Part shown: piece after piece, positions 1-7,733 of the stretch
Layout of the letters: each line of letters opens with the position of its first letter
Numbering within the stretch: position 1 is the stretch's first letter
Origin: Trueperaceae bacterium
Lineage (GTDB): Bacteria > Deinococcota > Deinococci > Deinococcales > Trueperaceae
DNA: 39,492 nt
Assembly (NCBI GenBank): GCA_024642575.1
Contig: JAHEBB010000003.1
Location: 1-39,492 of the forward strand
Direction: 5' to 3'
Notes under the pieces: model-generated
Told to the model about the DNA's origin: nothing
Database searches by the model: none
The model's input: the letters and a program-made list of their open reading frames with translations, nothing else
Position numbers and translations under genes: made by a program

Positions 1-375
1 GATCGCGTAGGTCATAAAGCGGTGCTTTCTGTAGCAGCTTTTTTACTCATGATTGCGGCTGCTCTGGCATTTCTGGCCAGCGCCAAAATTTGGCTAATTT
101 TGACCTTTGTTTTCTTGGGTAGCTACCTTGCAGCTGATCAGGTTTCAGGCTTAAATATCATTCTAGAATTTTGCGAAGAAGCTGACCGCCCAACTTATAT
201 TGGACTCACCAATACTTTACTGGCACCCCTTGTAGCGCTTATCCCGCTGGTGGGCGGCTGGTTAGCCAGTTCCTTTGGCTTTCCTATCCTTTTTGCTGTA
301 GCTTCACTGGCAGCCCTTCTAGGTGGACTGGCAATGACCTTATGGGTCAAAGAACCACGCGTTAAAAAGGTTTGA
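1..375 (+). CDS. MFS transporter, C-terminal part (5' end outside window)
   Basis: The reading frame is open from base 1, so this is the 3' end of a longer gene. The 124 visible residues begin DRVGHKAVL, which resembles the conserved MFS loop motif G-x-x-x-D-R-x-G-R/H-K. About four hydrophobic helices follow, with the glycine/proline pattern of the C-terminal half of major facilitator permeases (LIPLVGGWLASSFG, then LAALLGGLAMTLWVKEPR). It would be an inner-membrane secondary transporter; the substrate cannot be told from this fragment. It ends one base before the stop codon of the convergent diguanylate cyclase gene (377), leaving no room for a separate terminator. Confidence 0.75.
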   Translation, partial: DRVGHKAVLSVAAFLLMIAAALAFLASAKIWLILTFVFLGSYLAADQVSGLNIILEFCEEADRPTYIGLTNTLLAPLVALIPLVGGWLASSFGFPILFAVASLAALLGGLAMTLWVKEPRVKKV

Positions 376-376
376 T

Positions 377-2212
377 TTAAGCTGCGGGAGCAGCAGCACT
401 TTCCACGCGGTCACGCCCCTCAGACTTTGCACGGTACATGGCAATATCTGCATGTTTGATTAGGACTTGAGGCAAATCGCCATGGGCAGGGTAAGCAGCA
501 ACCCCCATCGACACTGTTAGCAGTTCTAACACCCCTTGAGCTAGCTCGACTTTCAAGGTTTTTACTTGCTGTCTTAGACTTTCAGCCCGATGTAAGGCGT
601 CACTTAGTTGGGTTTCTGGCATGACAATAACAAACTCTTCACCACCATAGCGGCAAGCGATATCTTGCATACGAAAGTGCCCACTGAGTAATTCACCTAA
701 AGCCTTTAAGACTTCATCGCCTGCATCATGTCCATAGCGATCATTGATAGGTTTAAAATAGTCGATATCTGCAACAATGATGCTCAGAGGTTGCTCAGAG
801 CGTTTGGCACGCTCGAGCTCACGGTTCAAGGTTTCATCCAGATAACGGCGATTATAAAGCCCAGTTAGCGGGTCTCTAATTGCTTGCTGCAAAAGCGAAT
901 CACGGAGTTGCAGGTTTTGCAGTGCCAGCGCAATACGGTCTGCCATCGTACCCATGATTTGCCGCTGATCTTCAGATAAAGGTTCATCTCCCGCTATAAC
1001 CAGCACCCCTAATTGTTTATCTTGCGCTGCTAATACCAGACAAAAGCTCATCTTTTGCGCAAGATCATTGAGGTGACCACAATAATTTAAAGGCTCACCA
1101 TAATAAACATAGTGTCTTCCCATGTTAAATGCCCGACACTGCTGCGCATAAATAATGTCTTGCTTACTTGCACCTACCCCCCAGGAATGCTTCAAAACAA
1201 AAGCATTTAACATATCGTCATAGAGATAAAACATACCCGCAGTATGGGGGCAAAGACTCGTTAGCCTGGATTCAATAACCGCATAAGTAGTGTCAATGGT
1301 GGCGGCATGTTGCAAACCGACACCTAACTGGTTAAGCAAAACAATTTGGTGATGTCTAACCGTAAGTTCCTCAAATTTTTGCCTGACCGCATCGCTAGCC
1401 AAGCGCAATTCATGTTCCCTTTCCCGTAGTAACTTGCCAGCCTGCTGCAAAGTTGAACCTAGATGACCAATTTCGTCATGGCTTTTTTCTTCAAGATTGA
1501 TGTCCATCCCCTTGGATAAACGCTCAGCACCTAAACTTAGCTTTAACACACGACGGGTAATACCAGAGGCAAAAAGTCTCATGCCAATGAGCAAACTTAG
1601 TAAAGCAATAGAAATGCTCAGCCCAATGGCAACATAGTAACGTGTCAGAATAATTTGCCTTTTCGCCTCGAGCTCTTTAAGTAAACTTTGCTGTTGGGCA
1701 GCTAAGCTATTAAGTTGCTGCTCTAAAGCCTGCATGACAACCTGACTGGTAATGATAAAGCTATCGATACTGCCTGGTGCGGCCTCCCTTAGACTCGGGG
1801 CAAGTTCTAAAAGGGTCGCCAGGGCCGTTAACTCTTGTTCAATCTGCGTTCTGGCATCAATAAAGGGCTCGAGCTGATCTGGGTAGCGACTAAGACGTTT
1901 TTCCAGACTATCTAATTCGCTAGGTAATCTTTCTTTTGAGGTTTTGTAAAGCTCTAAAAGATCGCCTCGATTGGTGAGCAAAAACCCACGTACCCCTGTG
2001 CTGGCATCCAGTAATAAATTTTGAACTTGCTGCAATTTTAATTGGGTCTGGTAGGCCATGTTGACACCATTTTCAGCTTGCCGAAGTTGGCTAAGAACCA
2101 GCGTAGTGACCAGTCCGGCTGTCACAAACAAGATGATAGGCAAACCCGTAACCACCAAGCCCTTACGGGCTAAGCCCAGGTTTGACCAATACCTTCTAAT
2201 TCTTGCTTGCAT
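377..2212 (-). CDS. Membrane-bound diguanylate cyclase (CHASE3-HAMP-GAF-GGDEF)
   Basis: This 611-aa protein should make the second messenger cyclic di-GMP from two GTP. A transmembrane helix lies at about 17-41, a periplasmic CHASE3-like helical sensor at about 42-185, and a second helix at about 190-214. A HAMP linker (215-268), a GAF-like domain (285-435) and a C-terminal GGDEF domain (440-605) follow. The active-site signature is intact as GGEEF (523-527). RMQD (514-517), five residues upstream, matches the RxxD product-inhibition site, so activity should be feedback-limited by c-di-GMP. The start is ATG, preceded by GGGAGAAG. The upstream gap (2213-2458) separates it from iscS; I saw no convincing promoter there. 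The sensed signal is unknown. Confidence 0.9.
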   Translation of the reverse strand: MQARIRRYWSNLGLARKGLVVTGLPIILFVTAGLVTTLVLSQLRQAENGVNMAYQTQLKLQQVQNLLLDASTGVRGFLLTNRGDLLELYKTSKERLPSELDSLEKRLSRYPDQLEPFIDARTQIEQELTALATLLELAPSLREAAPGSIDSFIITSQVVMQALEQQLNSLAAQQQSLLKELEAKRQIILTRYYVAIGLSISIALLSLLIGMRLFASGITRRVLKLSLGAERLSKGMDINLEEKSHDEIGHLGSTLQQAGKLLREREHELRLASDAVRQKFEELTVRHHQIVLLNQLGVGLQHAATIDTTYAVIESRLTSLCPHTAGMFYLYDDMLNAFVLKHSWGVGASKQDIIYAQQCRAFNMGRHYVYYGEPLNYCGHLNDLAQKMSFCLVLAAQDKQLGVLVIAGDEPLSEDQRQIMGTMADRIALALQNLQLRDSLLQQAIRDPLTGLYNRRYLDETLNRELERAKRSEQPLSIIVADIDYFKPINDRYGHDAGDEVLKALGELLSGHFRMQDIACRYGGEEFVIVMPETQLSDALHRAESLRQQVKTLKVELAQGVLELLTVSMGVAAYPAHGDLPQVLIKHADIAMYRAKSEGRDRVESAAAPAA

Positions 2213-2458
2213 AGGTTAAATTCTTCTCCCGTCTAGAACAGCAAGCTGCATTTCTGGTAGTTTAACACCCCATACTCTAGACTTTGCTGTAAACTTTTAT
2301 GCCTTTCTCTTGCTAAATAGCTACAAAAAAATTTAATAAGATAGCAATTCAAATCAAACTGTTTATACGCTTGCAAATACTAAAGCTTGGCGTTGCTAAG
2401 CAGAATACTCGAGCTAAAGCGAAATCTGACCAAGCCTCAAGATGTTAACACCACCCCA

Positions 2459-3589
2459 TTAAGCAAAGACCCGGCAGCGCTCTACCGCTTGCTTAAAGAG
2501 CTCAACGGTCTGCTCGAGCGTCTCTTTACTAACATTTCTACCCAGAGAAAAACGAATGCTAGCTTTTGCCTCTTGGTAGCTCAAACCCATCGCCGTTAAA
2601 ACGTGACTCGGCTCGAGACTGCCTGCCGCACATGCCGAGCCAGCACTGGCAGCAACACCTAATGTATCAAGATTTAGTAGCAATGCCTCTCCGTCTACCC
2701 CTGAAACTCTCACACTACTATGCTTGGCGCTTCTAGGTGCCTTGTGCCCATTAATGCTTACACCCTCAAGCTCGAGCAGTTGCTTTTCAAATGCTTCTTT
2801 TAGGCTATAGAGTTGGCGACTATCTTCCTGAAAGCGCTCATGGGCCAGCTCAGCAGCCTTTCCCATACCAACAATACCAGCAAGATTATGCGTACCCGCA
2901 CGGTAGCCTCGCTCCTGTTCCCCGCCAAGCATAAAAGGCTCAAGCTCGAGCCCTTCGCGCAAATACAAAACCCCAACACCCTTAGGGCCATAAACTTTAT
3001 GCCCCGATAGGGCAAGCATATCTACACCTAAATCTTTGACATTAACAGCTTCATAACCAAACGCCTGAACAGCATCACAAAAAAGAAAGACACCTTGCCT
3101 ATGGACAAGCTTACCAATGGCGCTAATATCGGTTTTTACACCTGTTTCATTATTGACAAGCATAAGGGCAACCAAGAAGGTATTTGGCTTTAGAGCTGCT
3201 TGCACCTGTTCAGAACTAATAACACCATCCTCACCAGGAACCAGGTAACTAAGCTCCGCACCTTGCTGCTCGAGCCATTCGCAAGAAGCCAAAACCGCTT
3301 TATGCTCGAGCTTACTGGTAACAATATGCCCTCCAGGATGACTCGCCGACAGCATTCTTAAGGCTTGATTTATTGCTTCGGTGGCACCTGAAGTAAAAAT
3401 GATTTCCTTGGACTTAGCCCCAATGGCAGCAGCAACTTGTTCCCTTGCTGTTTCTAAACCCCGCCTGGCTTGTTGACCATAATAATGAAGGCTCGAGGGG
3501 TTGGCAAAAGTTTCTGAGAAATAAGGCATCATGGCCTTTAAAACCAAAGGATCAACTGGCGTTGTTGCGGCATAATCAAGATAAATCAT
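2459..3589 (-). CDS. iscS: Cysteine desulfurase (IscS/NifS type)
   Basis: This is a PLP-dependent enzyme that takes sulfur from L-cysteine, giving alanine and an enzyme persulfide, for Fe-S cluster assembly and tRNA thiolation. It has 376 aa, normal for group I enzymes. The N-terminus MIYLDYAATTP is typical. The PLP lysine sits in SGHKVYGPKG (K198), and the catalytic cysteine C320 lies in SAGSACAAGSLEPSHVL on the flexible loop. It lies 150 nt downstream of an IscR-like repressor on the same strand, so the two probably form one operon. No iscU or iscA follows; the next gene is the diguanylate cyclase. It could serve tRNA thiolation as well as cluster assembly. Confidence 0.93.
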   Translation of the reverse strand: MIYLDYAATTPVDPLVLKAMMPYFSETFANPSSLHYYGQQARRGLETAREQVAAAIGAKSKEIIFTSGATEAINQALRMLSASHPGGHIVTSKLEHKAVLASCEWLEQQGAELSYLVPGEDGVISSEQVQAALKPNTFLVALMLVNNETGVKTDISAIGKLVHRQGVFLFCDAVQAFGYEAVNVKDLGVDMLALSGHKVYGPKGVGVLYLREGLELEPFMLGGEQERGYRAGTHNLAGIVGMGKAAELAHERFQEDSRQLYSLKEAFEKQLLELEGVSINGHKAPRSAKHSSVRVSGVDGEALLLNLDTLGVAASAGSACAAGSLEPSHVLTAMGLSYQEAKASIRFSLGRNVSKETLEQTVELFKQAVERCRVFA

Positions 3590-3739
3590 AGCTACCTATT
3601 TCTAAAATTATTCAAGCTAGAAATCATGTCCAATCAAATTCATCAAAACGGAAACTTGCAAAAGCAATAACCTTGATTTAAAGGGTATCTGACGTAAAGA
3701 CAGCATTAGGAAGAGGAGAAAACTTCACTTCTATGTCTA

Positions 3740-4183
3740 TTAACTGGCAAAAACGGTAGGTAAAGGCTCGAGCTGGATAAGTTGTTTTTCCGACACCAAA
3801 TCTGCAAGACTTGTCGCTTTGAGAACATCCCTCACGGCTTTATCAACCTGACGCCAAAGACCTTCGGTGGAGCACTGACCTATTCGGTCACAGTTATCTT
3901 CGTCTTCAATACAGGAAACCGCCGCAAAACTTCCTTCTAAAAGTTCAACCACCTCAAGAGCATGAATAGCGTCTAGAGATTTTGCAACACGGTAACCGCC
4001 ATAGGCACCTCTAATTGATTCAACATAGCCAGCTTTTCTTAAAACCGCTACCAGTTGCTCAAGATAATGCTGAGAAATGCCTTGCCTCTCCGAAACATGT
4101 TTCAGGCTAACGGGTTCATCTCCGTTAAGGGCAATTTCTACCAGGGCACGCATGCCATATTGGGCTCGAGTTGATATCCACAT
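3740..4183 (-). CDS. iscR: Rrf2-family regulator, IscR-like with three Cys ligands
   Basis: This 147-aa winged-helix repressor opens with MWISTRAQYGMRAL and has the Rrf2 DNA-recognition region at about 25-65 (ISQHYLEQLVAVLRKAGYVESIRGAYGGY). Cysteines at 91, 98 and 104 nearly match the E. coli IscR cluster ligands (92, 98, 104), so it probably binds an Fe-S cluster and senses cluster status. It precedes iscS on the same strand. Its promoter overlaps an imperfect inverted repeat resembling an IscR type-1 site, which suggests autoregulation. A CymR-type role in cysteine metabolism is the alternative, but the three cysteines argue against it. Confidence 0.87.
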   Translation of the reverse strand: MWISTRAQYGMRALVEIALNGDEPVSLKHVSERQGISQHYLEQLVAVLRKAGYVESIRGAYGGYRVAKSLDAIHALEVVELLEGSFAAVSCIEDEDNCDRIGQCSTEGLWRQVDKAVRDVLKATSLADLVSEKQLIQLEPLPTVFAS

Positions 4184-4192
4184 AAGTCAACC

Positions 4193-4218
4193 TATCTTGA
4201 CAATTATAGCGACTATCT
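4193..4218 (-). promoter_or_regulatory. Possible IscR-type operator over the -10 box
   Basis: On the minus strand, ATAGTCGCTATAATTGTC followed by AAGATAG resembles the E. coli IscR type-1 consensus (ATASYYGACT...AGTCRRSTAT), with one base missing in the first half and a few mismatches near the outer end. It lies across the -10 hexamer, where a repressor would block RNA polymerase. The sequence CTATCTT also recurs directly at 4192-4198 and 4213-4219, 21 bp (two helical turns) apart. This is inferred by motif comparison only. Confidence 0.4.
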
Positions 4219-4232
4219 TAGATAAGGGTCAA
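4203..4232 (-). promoter_or_regulatory. Sigma-70-type promoter of iscR-iscS
   Basis: Read on the minus strand, -35 is TTGACC (4227-4232), the spacer is 18 nt and -10 is TATAAT (4203-4208). Transcription would start near 4196, giving a leader of about 12 nt before the iscR ATG at 4183. This is the clearest promoter in the window. Confidence 0.75.
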
Positions 4233-4269
4233 TCAAGGAGGGTACAGGCAAAATTATTTCTGGGCAAAT

Positions 4270-4299
4270 TTGTCTTATTGCGCCTACACGTGCTACAAT
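4270..4299 (+). promoter_or_regulatory. Probable promoter of rpmB
   Basis: TTGTCT (4270-4275), an 18-nt spacer ending in TGC, and TACAAT (4294-4299) form a reasonable -35/-10 pair ahead of rpmB. It lies back to back with the iscR promoter. Confidence 0.55.
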
Positions 4300-4310
4300 C
4301 ACAAGGTTGA

Positions 4311-4328
4311 CTTGAAGCTGACTTCAAG
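4311..4328 (+). other. Hairpin in the rpmB leader
   Basis: The arms CTTGAAG (4311-4317) and CTTCAAG (4322-4328) are perfect complements around a CTGA loop. It would fall in the first part of the rpmB mRNA leader, about 40 nt before the start codon. There is no T run, so it is not a terminator; a protein-binding or mRNA-stability role is possible. Confidence 0.45.
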
Positions 4329-4367
4329 GGTATTGATGAGAGTTCATAGTGATTTGAGGTAACTGAA

Positions 4368-4595
4368 ATGGCTAAAGTATGTAGTATCTGTGGCAAAGGC
4401 CCGATTGTGCGCAATCTTTTGGTTCAAAGTGGTAAAGCAAAACGCCAAGGTGGCGTAGGTCGTAATACCACGGGCAAAACCAAAACCTGGAAATACCCCA
4501 ATTTGCAGCGGGCTAAAGTTTATCAAAATGGTCAAGCACGTACGATGCGCGTATGCACCAGTTGCATTCGCTCAGGCAAAACAGTTTCGGCCTAA
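4368..4595 (+). CDS. rpmB: Ribosomal protein L28 (zinc-ribbon form)
   Basis: This is a 75-aa large-subunit protein. It has the L28 core KGPIVRNLLVQSGKAKRQGG and GRNTTGKTKTWKYPNLQ. Two CxxC pairs (CSIC near the N-terminus, CTSC near the C-terminus) make it the zinc-binding (C+) form. The start is ATG after GAGGTAACTGAA. It stands alone, between its own promoter and a strong terminator at 4613-4643, so it is monocistronic. Confidence 0.93.
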   Translation: MAKVCSICGKGPIVRNLLVQSGKAKRQGGVGRNTTGKTKTWKYPNLQRAKVYQNGQARTMRVCTSCIRSGKTVSA

Positions 4596-4612
4596 GAAGA
4601 TAGTAAAAGAGA

Positions 4613-4643
4613 AAAAGCTGAGGTTTGAAACCTCAGCTTTTTC
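4613..4643 (+). terminator. Rho-independent terminator of rpmB
   Basis: The arms 4613-4626 and 4628-4641 are perfectly complementary (core GCTGAGGTTT/AAACCTCAGC) and run into TTTTTC. It lies 18 nt after the rpmB stop codon. The A-rich left flank could let it work in the reverse direction too. Confidence 0.9.
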
Positions 4644-4696
4644 TTTGCATCATGGTAAACTCCTCCAACGTGTTTTGCGTAAGGTGAGGTGTTCTT

Positions 4697-5425
4697 ATGA
4701 GCATGCTAAGGCAAATCAAACTTGGTTGGTATATCTTAATTGCCTTATTTATTTACAGTATCAGCATGACGTTTGCCTATTTTGGATTGCGAAAAACCTC
4801 CAAACTTATTGAGGAACAACCTGCTGTCATTCAAGAAGCACCTGTATTAGAGAGCTCTTCACCTGAAGGTTTGTGGTTTCCGATACCAGGGGCCAGCTTA
4901 CCCGAAGACGACAGCTATCTACCGGGAAGTCCAAGAACTTATCGCCGTGGTGAGAATCAAGGTTTTGACTTTTATGGTAATGATGCAGGCATACCCATTG
5001 TCTATGGTCAGGCCGTTATTGCTGCCAGTGACGCTACCGTCATACGCGCTGATACGGTTTACACCGAAATATCTCAGGCGGCTTGGCAAGCTTTACTTAC
5101 AAAGGTTGCCAGTGATGGGGCAAACGATACCGACTTAAACCTTTTAAGGGGCCGACAAATCTGGCTCGAGCTAGCTGACAAATCAATCTTACGTTATGCG
5201 CATCTCTCAGCCATTAACCCCACCATAAAAGTCGGCTCAAAAGTTTACCGAGGTCAAGTGATTGGCTATGTGGGAAACTCGGGTACGGATGACGGCGTGG
5301 CAGGTTCAAACCGAGGTGCTCGGCTACATTTTGAAATCTGGCGCAGTGACGGGCAATTTATTGGTCAAGGCTTAAGTATCGCAGCGGTACGAGATTTAGC
5401 TAAGTCAATCTTTGTTGGCCCTTAA
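4697..5425 (+). CDS. Membrane-anchored LytM/M23-domain protein, active site degenerate
   Basis: This 242-aa protein has one N-terminal membrane helix (about 9-30), a proline/serine-rich linker and a C-terminal LytM (peptidase M23) fold at about 80-235, presumably outside the membrane. M23 peptidases cut peptidoglycan peptides using zinc held by HxxxD and the second His of HxH. Here the first His is replaced (N87-Q-G-F-D91) and HxH reads R209-L-H211, while D91, H169 and H211 remain. Loss of one zinc ligand and a catalytic His suggests a non-catalytic regulator, as with EnvC/NlpD-type LytM proteins, although an altered enzyme is not excluded. The start is ATG after AAGGTGAGG. Confidence 0.8.
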   Translation: MSMLRQIKLGWYILIALFIYSISMTFAYFGLRKTSKLIEEQPAVIQEAPVLESSSPEGLWFPIPGASLPEDDSYLPGSPRTYRRGENQGFDFYGNDAGIPIVYGQAVIAASDATVIRADTVYTEISQAAWQALLTKVASDGANDTDLNLLRGRQIWLELADKSILRYAHLSAINPTIKVGSKVYRGQVIGYVGNSGTDDGVAGSNRGARLHFEIWRSDGQFIGQGLSIAAVRDLAKSIFVGP

Positions 5426-5464
5426 CACTTAACTAAAGCATGATACATTTTGGAGACTTGAACC

Positions 5465-6685
5465 ATGCCCCATAACCCTACCGCCTTTGAAATTGTCTGG
5501 CGCAATGTCTGGGTAAGAGCTGTTTGTTACGTTCTTGCTGTTGTCTTTCTACTTTGGTTACTTATCCGTTACCGCAATGGGTATTTGTTTGCGCTGCAAG
5601 TTGGCATCATTGGCTTTTTTCTTGCTTATGTGCTCAATCCTCTGGTTAATGTCTTACAAAGAATCAAGATTCGACGTGCTCTCGCCGTTACCATTGTTTA
5701 TTTTTTACTTATAAATATTCTGGTTTTAGGCTCTGTTTTACTTACCCAAATTGTTACCCAGCTTGCTAGTTTTATTAGCCTTATTCCTGAAGCGTTCACT
5801 AATATAGGAACCAGTCTTGGCTCAGTATCAAGTTGGTTTAGCCACAGATTCGACACTCTTATCAATGCCTTGCCAACCATCCTTTCTGAGCGTTTTGGTG
5901 TCCAAACCTCTAATGATCAACTTAGCCTACTGGTTCAAGAGCGCTTGCAAAATCTTTTAACCAGCGCGGTCAATGCCATTAATACCTTTCTCGAGAAAGT
6001 TGCAAAACAAGGCCCAAGTGTTTTGCTTTCTGGGGCGACTTCGATCATCTCAACGACTTTGCAAATCGTTTTGATCATTCTGGTGAGCGGTTATTTTCTG
6101 TTTGATTTTCCAAAATTTGTTCAAAGCTTCAGGCGCATTATCCCGGTAAGATATCGCGATCTCTTTGATGATCTTAGAAAAAAAGCCGATGTCGCAGTTG
6201 GTGGCTATATACGCGGACAGCTTTTAATTACCCTGTGTCTAGGGGTTTTTATCTATATTGGCCTAATAATATTAGGGATACCTTCAGCTTTAGCCATTAG
6301 CTTTTTGGCGGCTATCTTTAATTTAATTCCTTATCTTGGACCCATTATTGGGGTTATACCTGCGGTACTTTTAGGCTTTACCATTGGCCCCTGGACAGCT
6401 CTGGGGGCAGTCATCGTATTTATTATTGCCAATCAGCTCGAGGGTAATGTTTTAGGGCCTTATATCTTATCGAAAAGCACTGACTTACACCCTGTTACTG
6501 TACTTCTTGCCATTCTTACAGGCGCAGGCTTATTCGGGCTTTTGGGAGCGCTCCTCGCGGTGCCGACAGTGGCATTAGGTAAAGTTGTTCTTGAAGAATA
6601 TCTCTTTAAACGCCCTGCCTATCAGGATCCTCAATTGGCGATAAGTTCTGGTACCCAGACACCTCAAAAGAAACGAAAACGCTAG
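5465..6685 (+). CDS. AI-2E/PerM-family membrane permease
   Basis: This 406-aa polytopic membrane protein has the family layout: two or three N-terminal helices, an amphipathic middle segment (about 105-195) and a C-terminal block of helices. It carries the recognisable stretches GGYIRGQLLITLCLGVFIYIG, FNLIPYLGPIIGVIPAVLLG and NQLEGNVLGPYIL. Members export various solutes; some act on autoinducer-2 and others as Na+/H+ antiporters, so the substrate is unknown. The start ATG has GGAG nine bases upstream. The C-terminal tail is basic (KKRKR). Its 3' end overlaps the convergent EcsC-like gene by 4 nt. Confidence 0.87.
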   Translation: MPHNPTAFEIVWRNVWVRAVCYVLAVVFLLWLLIRYRNGYLFALQVGIIGFFLAYVLNPLVNVLQRIKIRRALAVTIVYFLLINILVLGSVLLTQIVTQLASFISLIPEAFTNIGTSLGSVSSWFSHRFDTLINALPTILSERFGVQTSNDQLSLLVQERLQNLLTSAVNAINTFLEKVAKQGPSVLLSGATSIISTTLQIVLIILVSGYFLFDFPKFVQSFRRIIPVRYRDLFDDLRKKADVAVGGYIRGQLLITLCLGVFIYIGLIILGIPSALAISFLAAIFNLIPYLGPIIGVIPAVLLGFTIGPWTALGAVIVFIIANQLEGNVLGPYILSKSTDLHPVTVLLAILTGAGLFGLLGALLAVPTVALGKVVLEEYLFKRPAYQDPQLAISSGTQTPQKKRKR

Positions 6686-7449
6686 TTTGCCTGCTCTTCA
6701 GGCTCGAGCAGTTTTGCTTTTAACTTAGCCACTTCTTTATCAAGGTCAGATTCACCAGAGCTTCCCCCTAGTTTTTCTTTTAACCAGAGAGCAATTTTGC
6801 GCTCATCCAACCCTGAAAGACGTCTCAAACTTTCTTGCCAACTGAGTTCTTGAGTTTCACCCCGAAAAAAAGCTTTGGCTCGGTTAGCAATGAGATAGGT
6901 AGTTAAAGCATTGGTACTGCTCGAGGCAGCAATACCAATAAAAGGCAGCGCCTTCGCCAACCATTTGCTGGCATAACGTTCAGTCAACGAAAGACTAAGT
7001 TTCTTACCTGCACGGTTTATCAGGCTATTACTTCCGACACTAACCCCTGTCACCAAAAAAATGAGTTTTTGCTGATCGAGTTTTGTGAGCGGAAAATCGT
7101 TAAGGAGGGCAAGTTCAATTACCATTTCCGCCTGCAGTTTAAAGGTAGCCGAAATGTCGGCGGCAAACCCAACCGTCAGAGCAGTTAGCGTTCCGATTCC
7201 TGGAATAAGACCTGCGCTCGAGCTAGCCGCCCCCACCATCGCCGTTTGCTGAATTTTCTTTTTGGTTACTTGTTCCATAAGCGCTTCTTTAGAAGCCTCT
7301 GGATTTTGTGCTTTCAGAGTTTCCACACGTTTTCTTGCAGCACTTACATCTGCCTGACTCAGCACACTCAAAATACTGGCTAATGCCCCTGTCATAAGAG
7401 GTTTGGCTTTTTCGGATGTGCCTGAAGAATCGTTTACATTACTTGCCAT
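6682..7449 (-). CDS. EcsC-family-like membrane-associated protein
   Basis: This is a 255-aa protein of uncertain role. Residues about 70-185 are glycine- and serine-rich hydrophobic segments: SSSAGLIPGIGTLTALTVGF, AADISATFKLQAEMVIELA and KALPFIGIAASSSTNALTTY. This pattern of a glycine/proline turn, then a D-x-x-x-x-x-x-L-Q segment, then a second hydrophobic hairpin resembles the EcsC family (DUF697-like proteins are the alternative). The N-terminal 60 residues are helical and charged, and the C-terminus is rich in Lys/Glu. It is transcribed towards the AI-2E gene with a 4-nt tail overlap. The family is known mainly by association with ABC transporters, and nothing here fixes a function. Confidence 0.5.
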   Translation of the reverse strand: MASNVNDSSGTSEKAKPLMTGALASILSVLSQADVSAARKRVETLKAQNPEASKEALMEQVTKKKIQQTAMVGAASSSAGLIPGIGTLTALTVGFAADISATFKLQAEMVIELALLNDFPLTKLDQQKLIFLVTGVSVGSNSLINRAGKKLSLSLTERYASKWLAKALPFIGIAASSSTNALTTYLIANRAKAFFRGETQELSWQESLRRLSGLDERKIALWLKEKLGGSSGESDLDKEVAKLKAKLLEPEEQAN

Positions 7450-7699
7450 AGCTAAAGCTTAGTCCTTATGCAACCCCTAGTCTTCCGACTTTCTTACGAT
7501 GTTTTAGGTTTATGAGAATTCTCCATAGGTGTTATTGAGTTTGATTTTTAGCAAATCCAAAGGTTAAGCGTAAAGGTCAAATTTTTTTCTTAGTTGATGT
7601 GTTCGTCATTTCAGGTTTCGCTGGAATCATAGTCCCACTATTGCAAAGAACGCCGTTTATCCTTCTCAGCAAAACTTGGAACGAAGGTAGTTTGGCTTT
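7450..7699 (+). ncRNA. Possible small RNA ending at the terminator at 7700-7727
   Basis: No coding frame was found in this 250-nt stretch, yet it ends in a textbook terminator that serves only the plus strand. The nearest upstream plus-strand gene ends at 6685 and is separated from it by an opposing gene. Within 7653-7697, CCTTC (7661-7665) can pair with GAAGG (7683-7687), and GCC with GGC just outside, giving a candidate hairpin before the terminator stem. No clear promoter was identified. It is offered as a possible unannotated small RNA. Confidence 0.3.
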
Positions 7700-7727
7700 A
7701 AACGGGCTCGAGCCCGTTTTTTTTCGA
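7700..7727 (+). terminator. Terminator built on the GCTCGAGC palindrome
   Basis: AAACGGGCTCGAGCCCGTTT (7700-7719) is a perfect inverted repeat with GCTCGAGC at its centre (7706-7713), followed by a run of eight T ending about 7724. On the minus strand only three T follow the stem, so it acts on plus-strand transcripts, for which no gene is evident. The symmetry leaves only the central bases to form the loop. Confidence 0.8.
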
Positions 7728-7733
7728 CTAGAA

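Noticed and set aside
2387-2599. Plus-strand frame of 70 codons overlapping the end of iscS
   Set aside because: It starts with TTG without a ribosome binding site, and most of it is antisense to the strongly supported iscS; no family resemblance.
4528-4812. Plus-strand frame bridging rpmB and the LytM gene
   Set aside because: It crosses a strong terminator and overlaps two supported genes in another frame.
7450-7727. 6S RNA or tmRNA as identity of the orphan-terminator transcript
   Set aside because: No long 6S-type closing helix with central bubble, and no tRNA-like ends or tag frame could be found.
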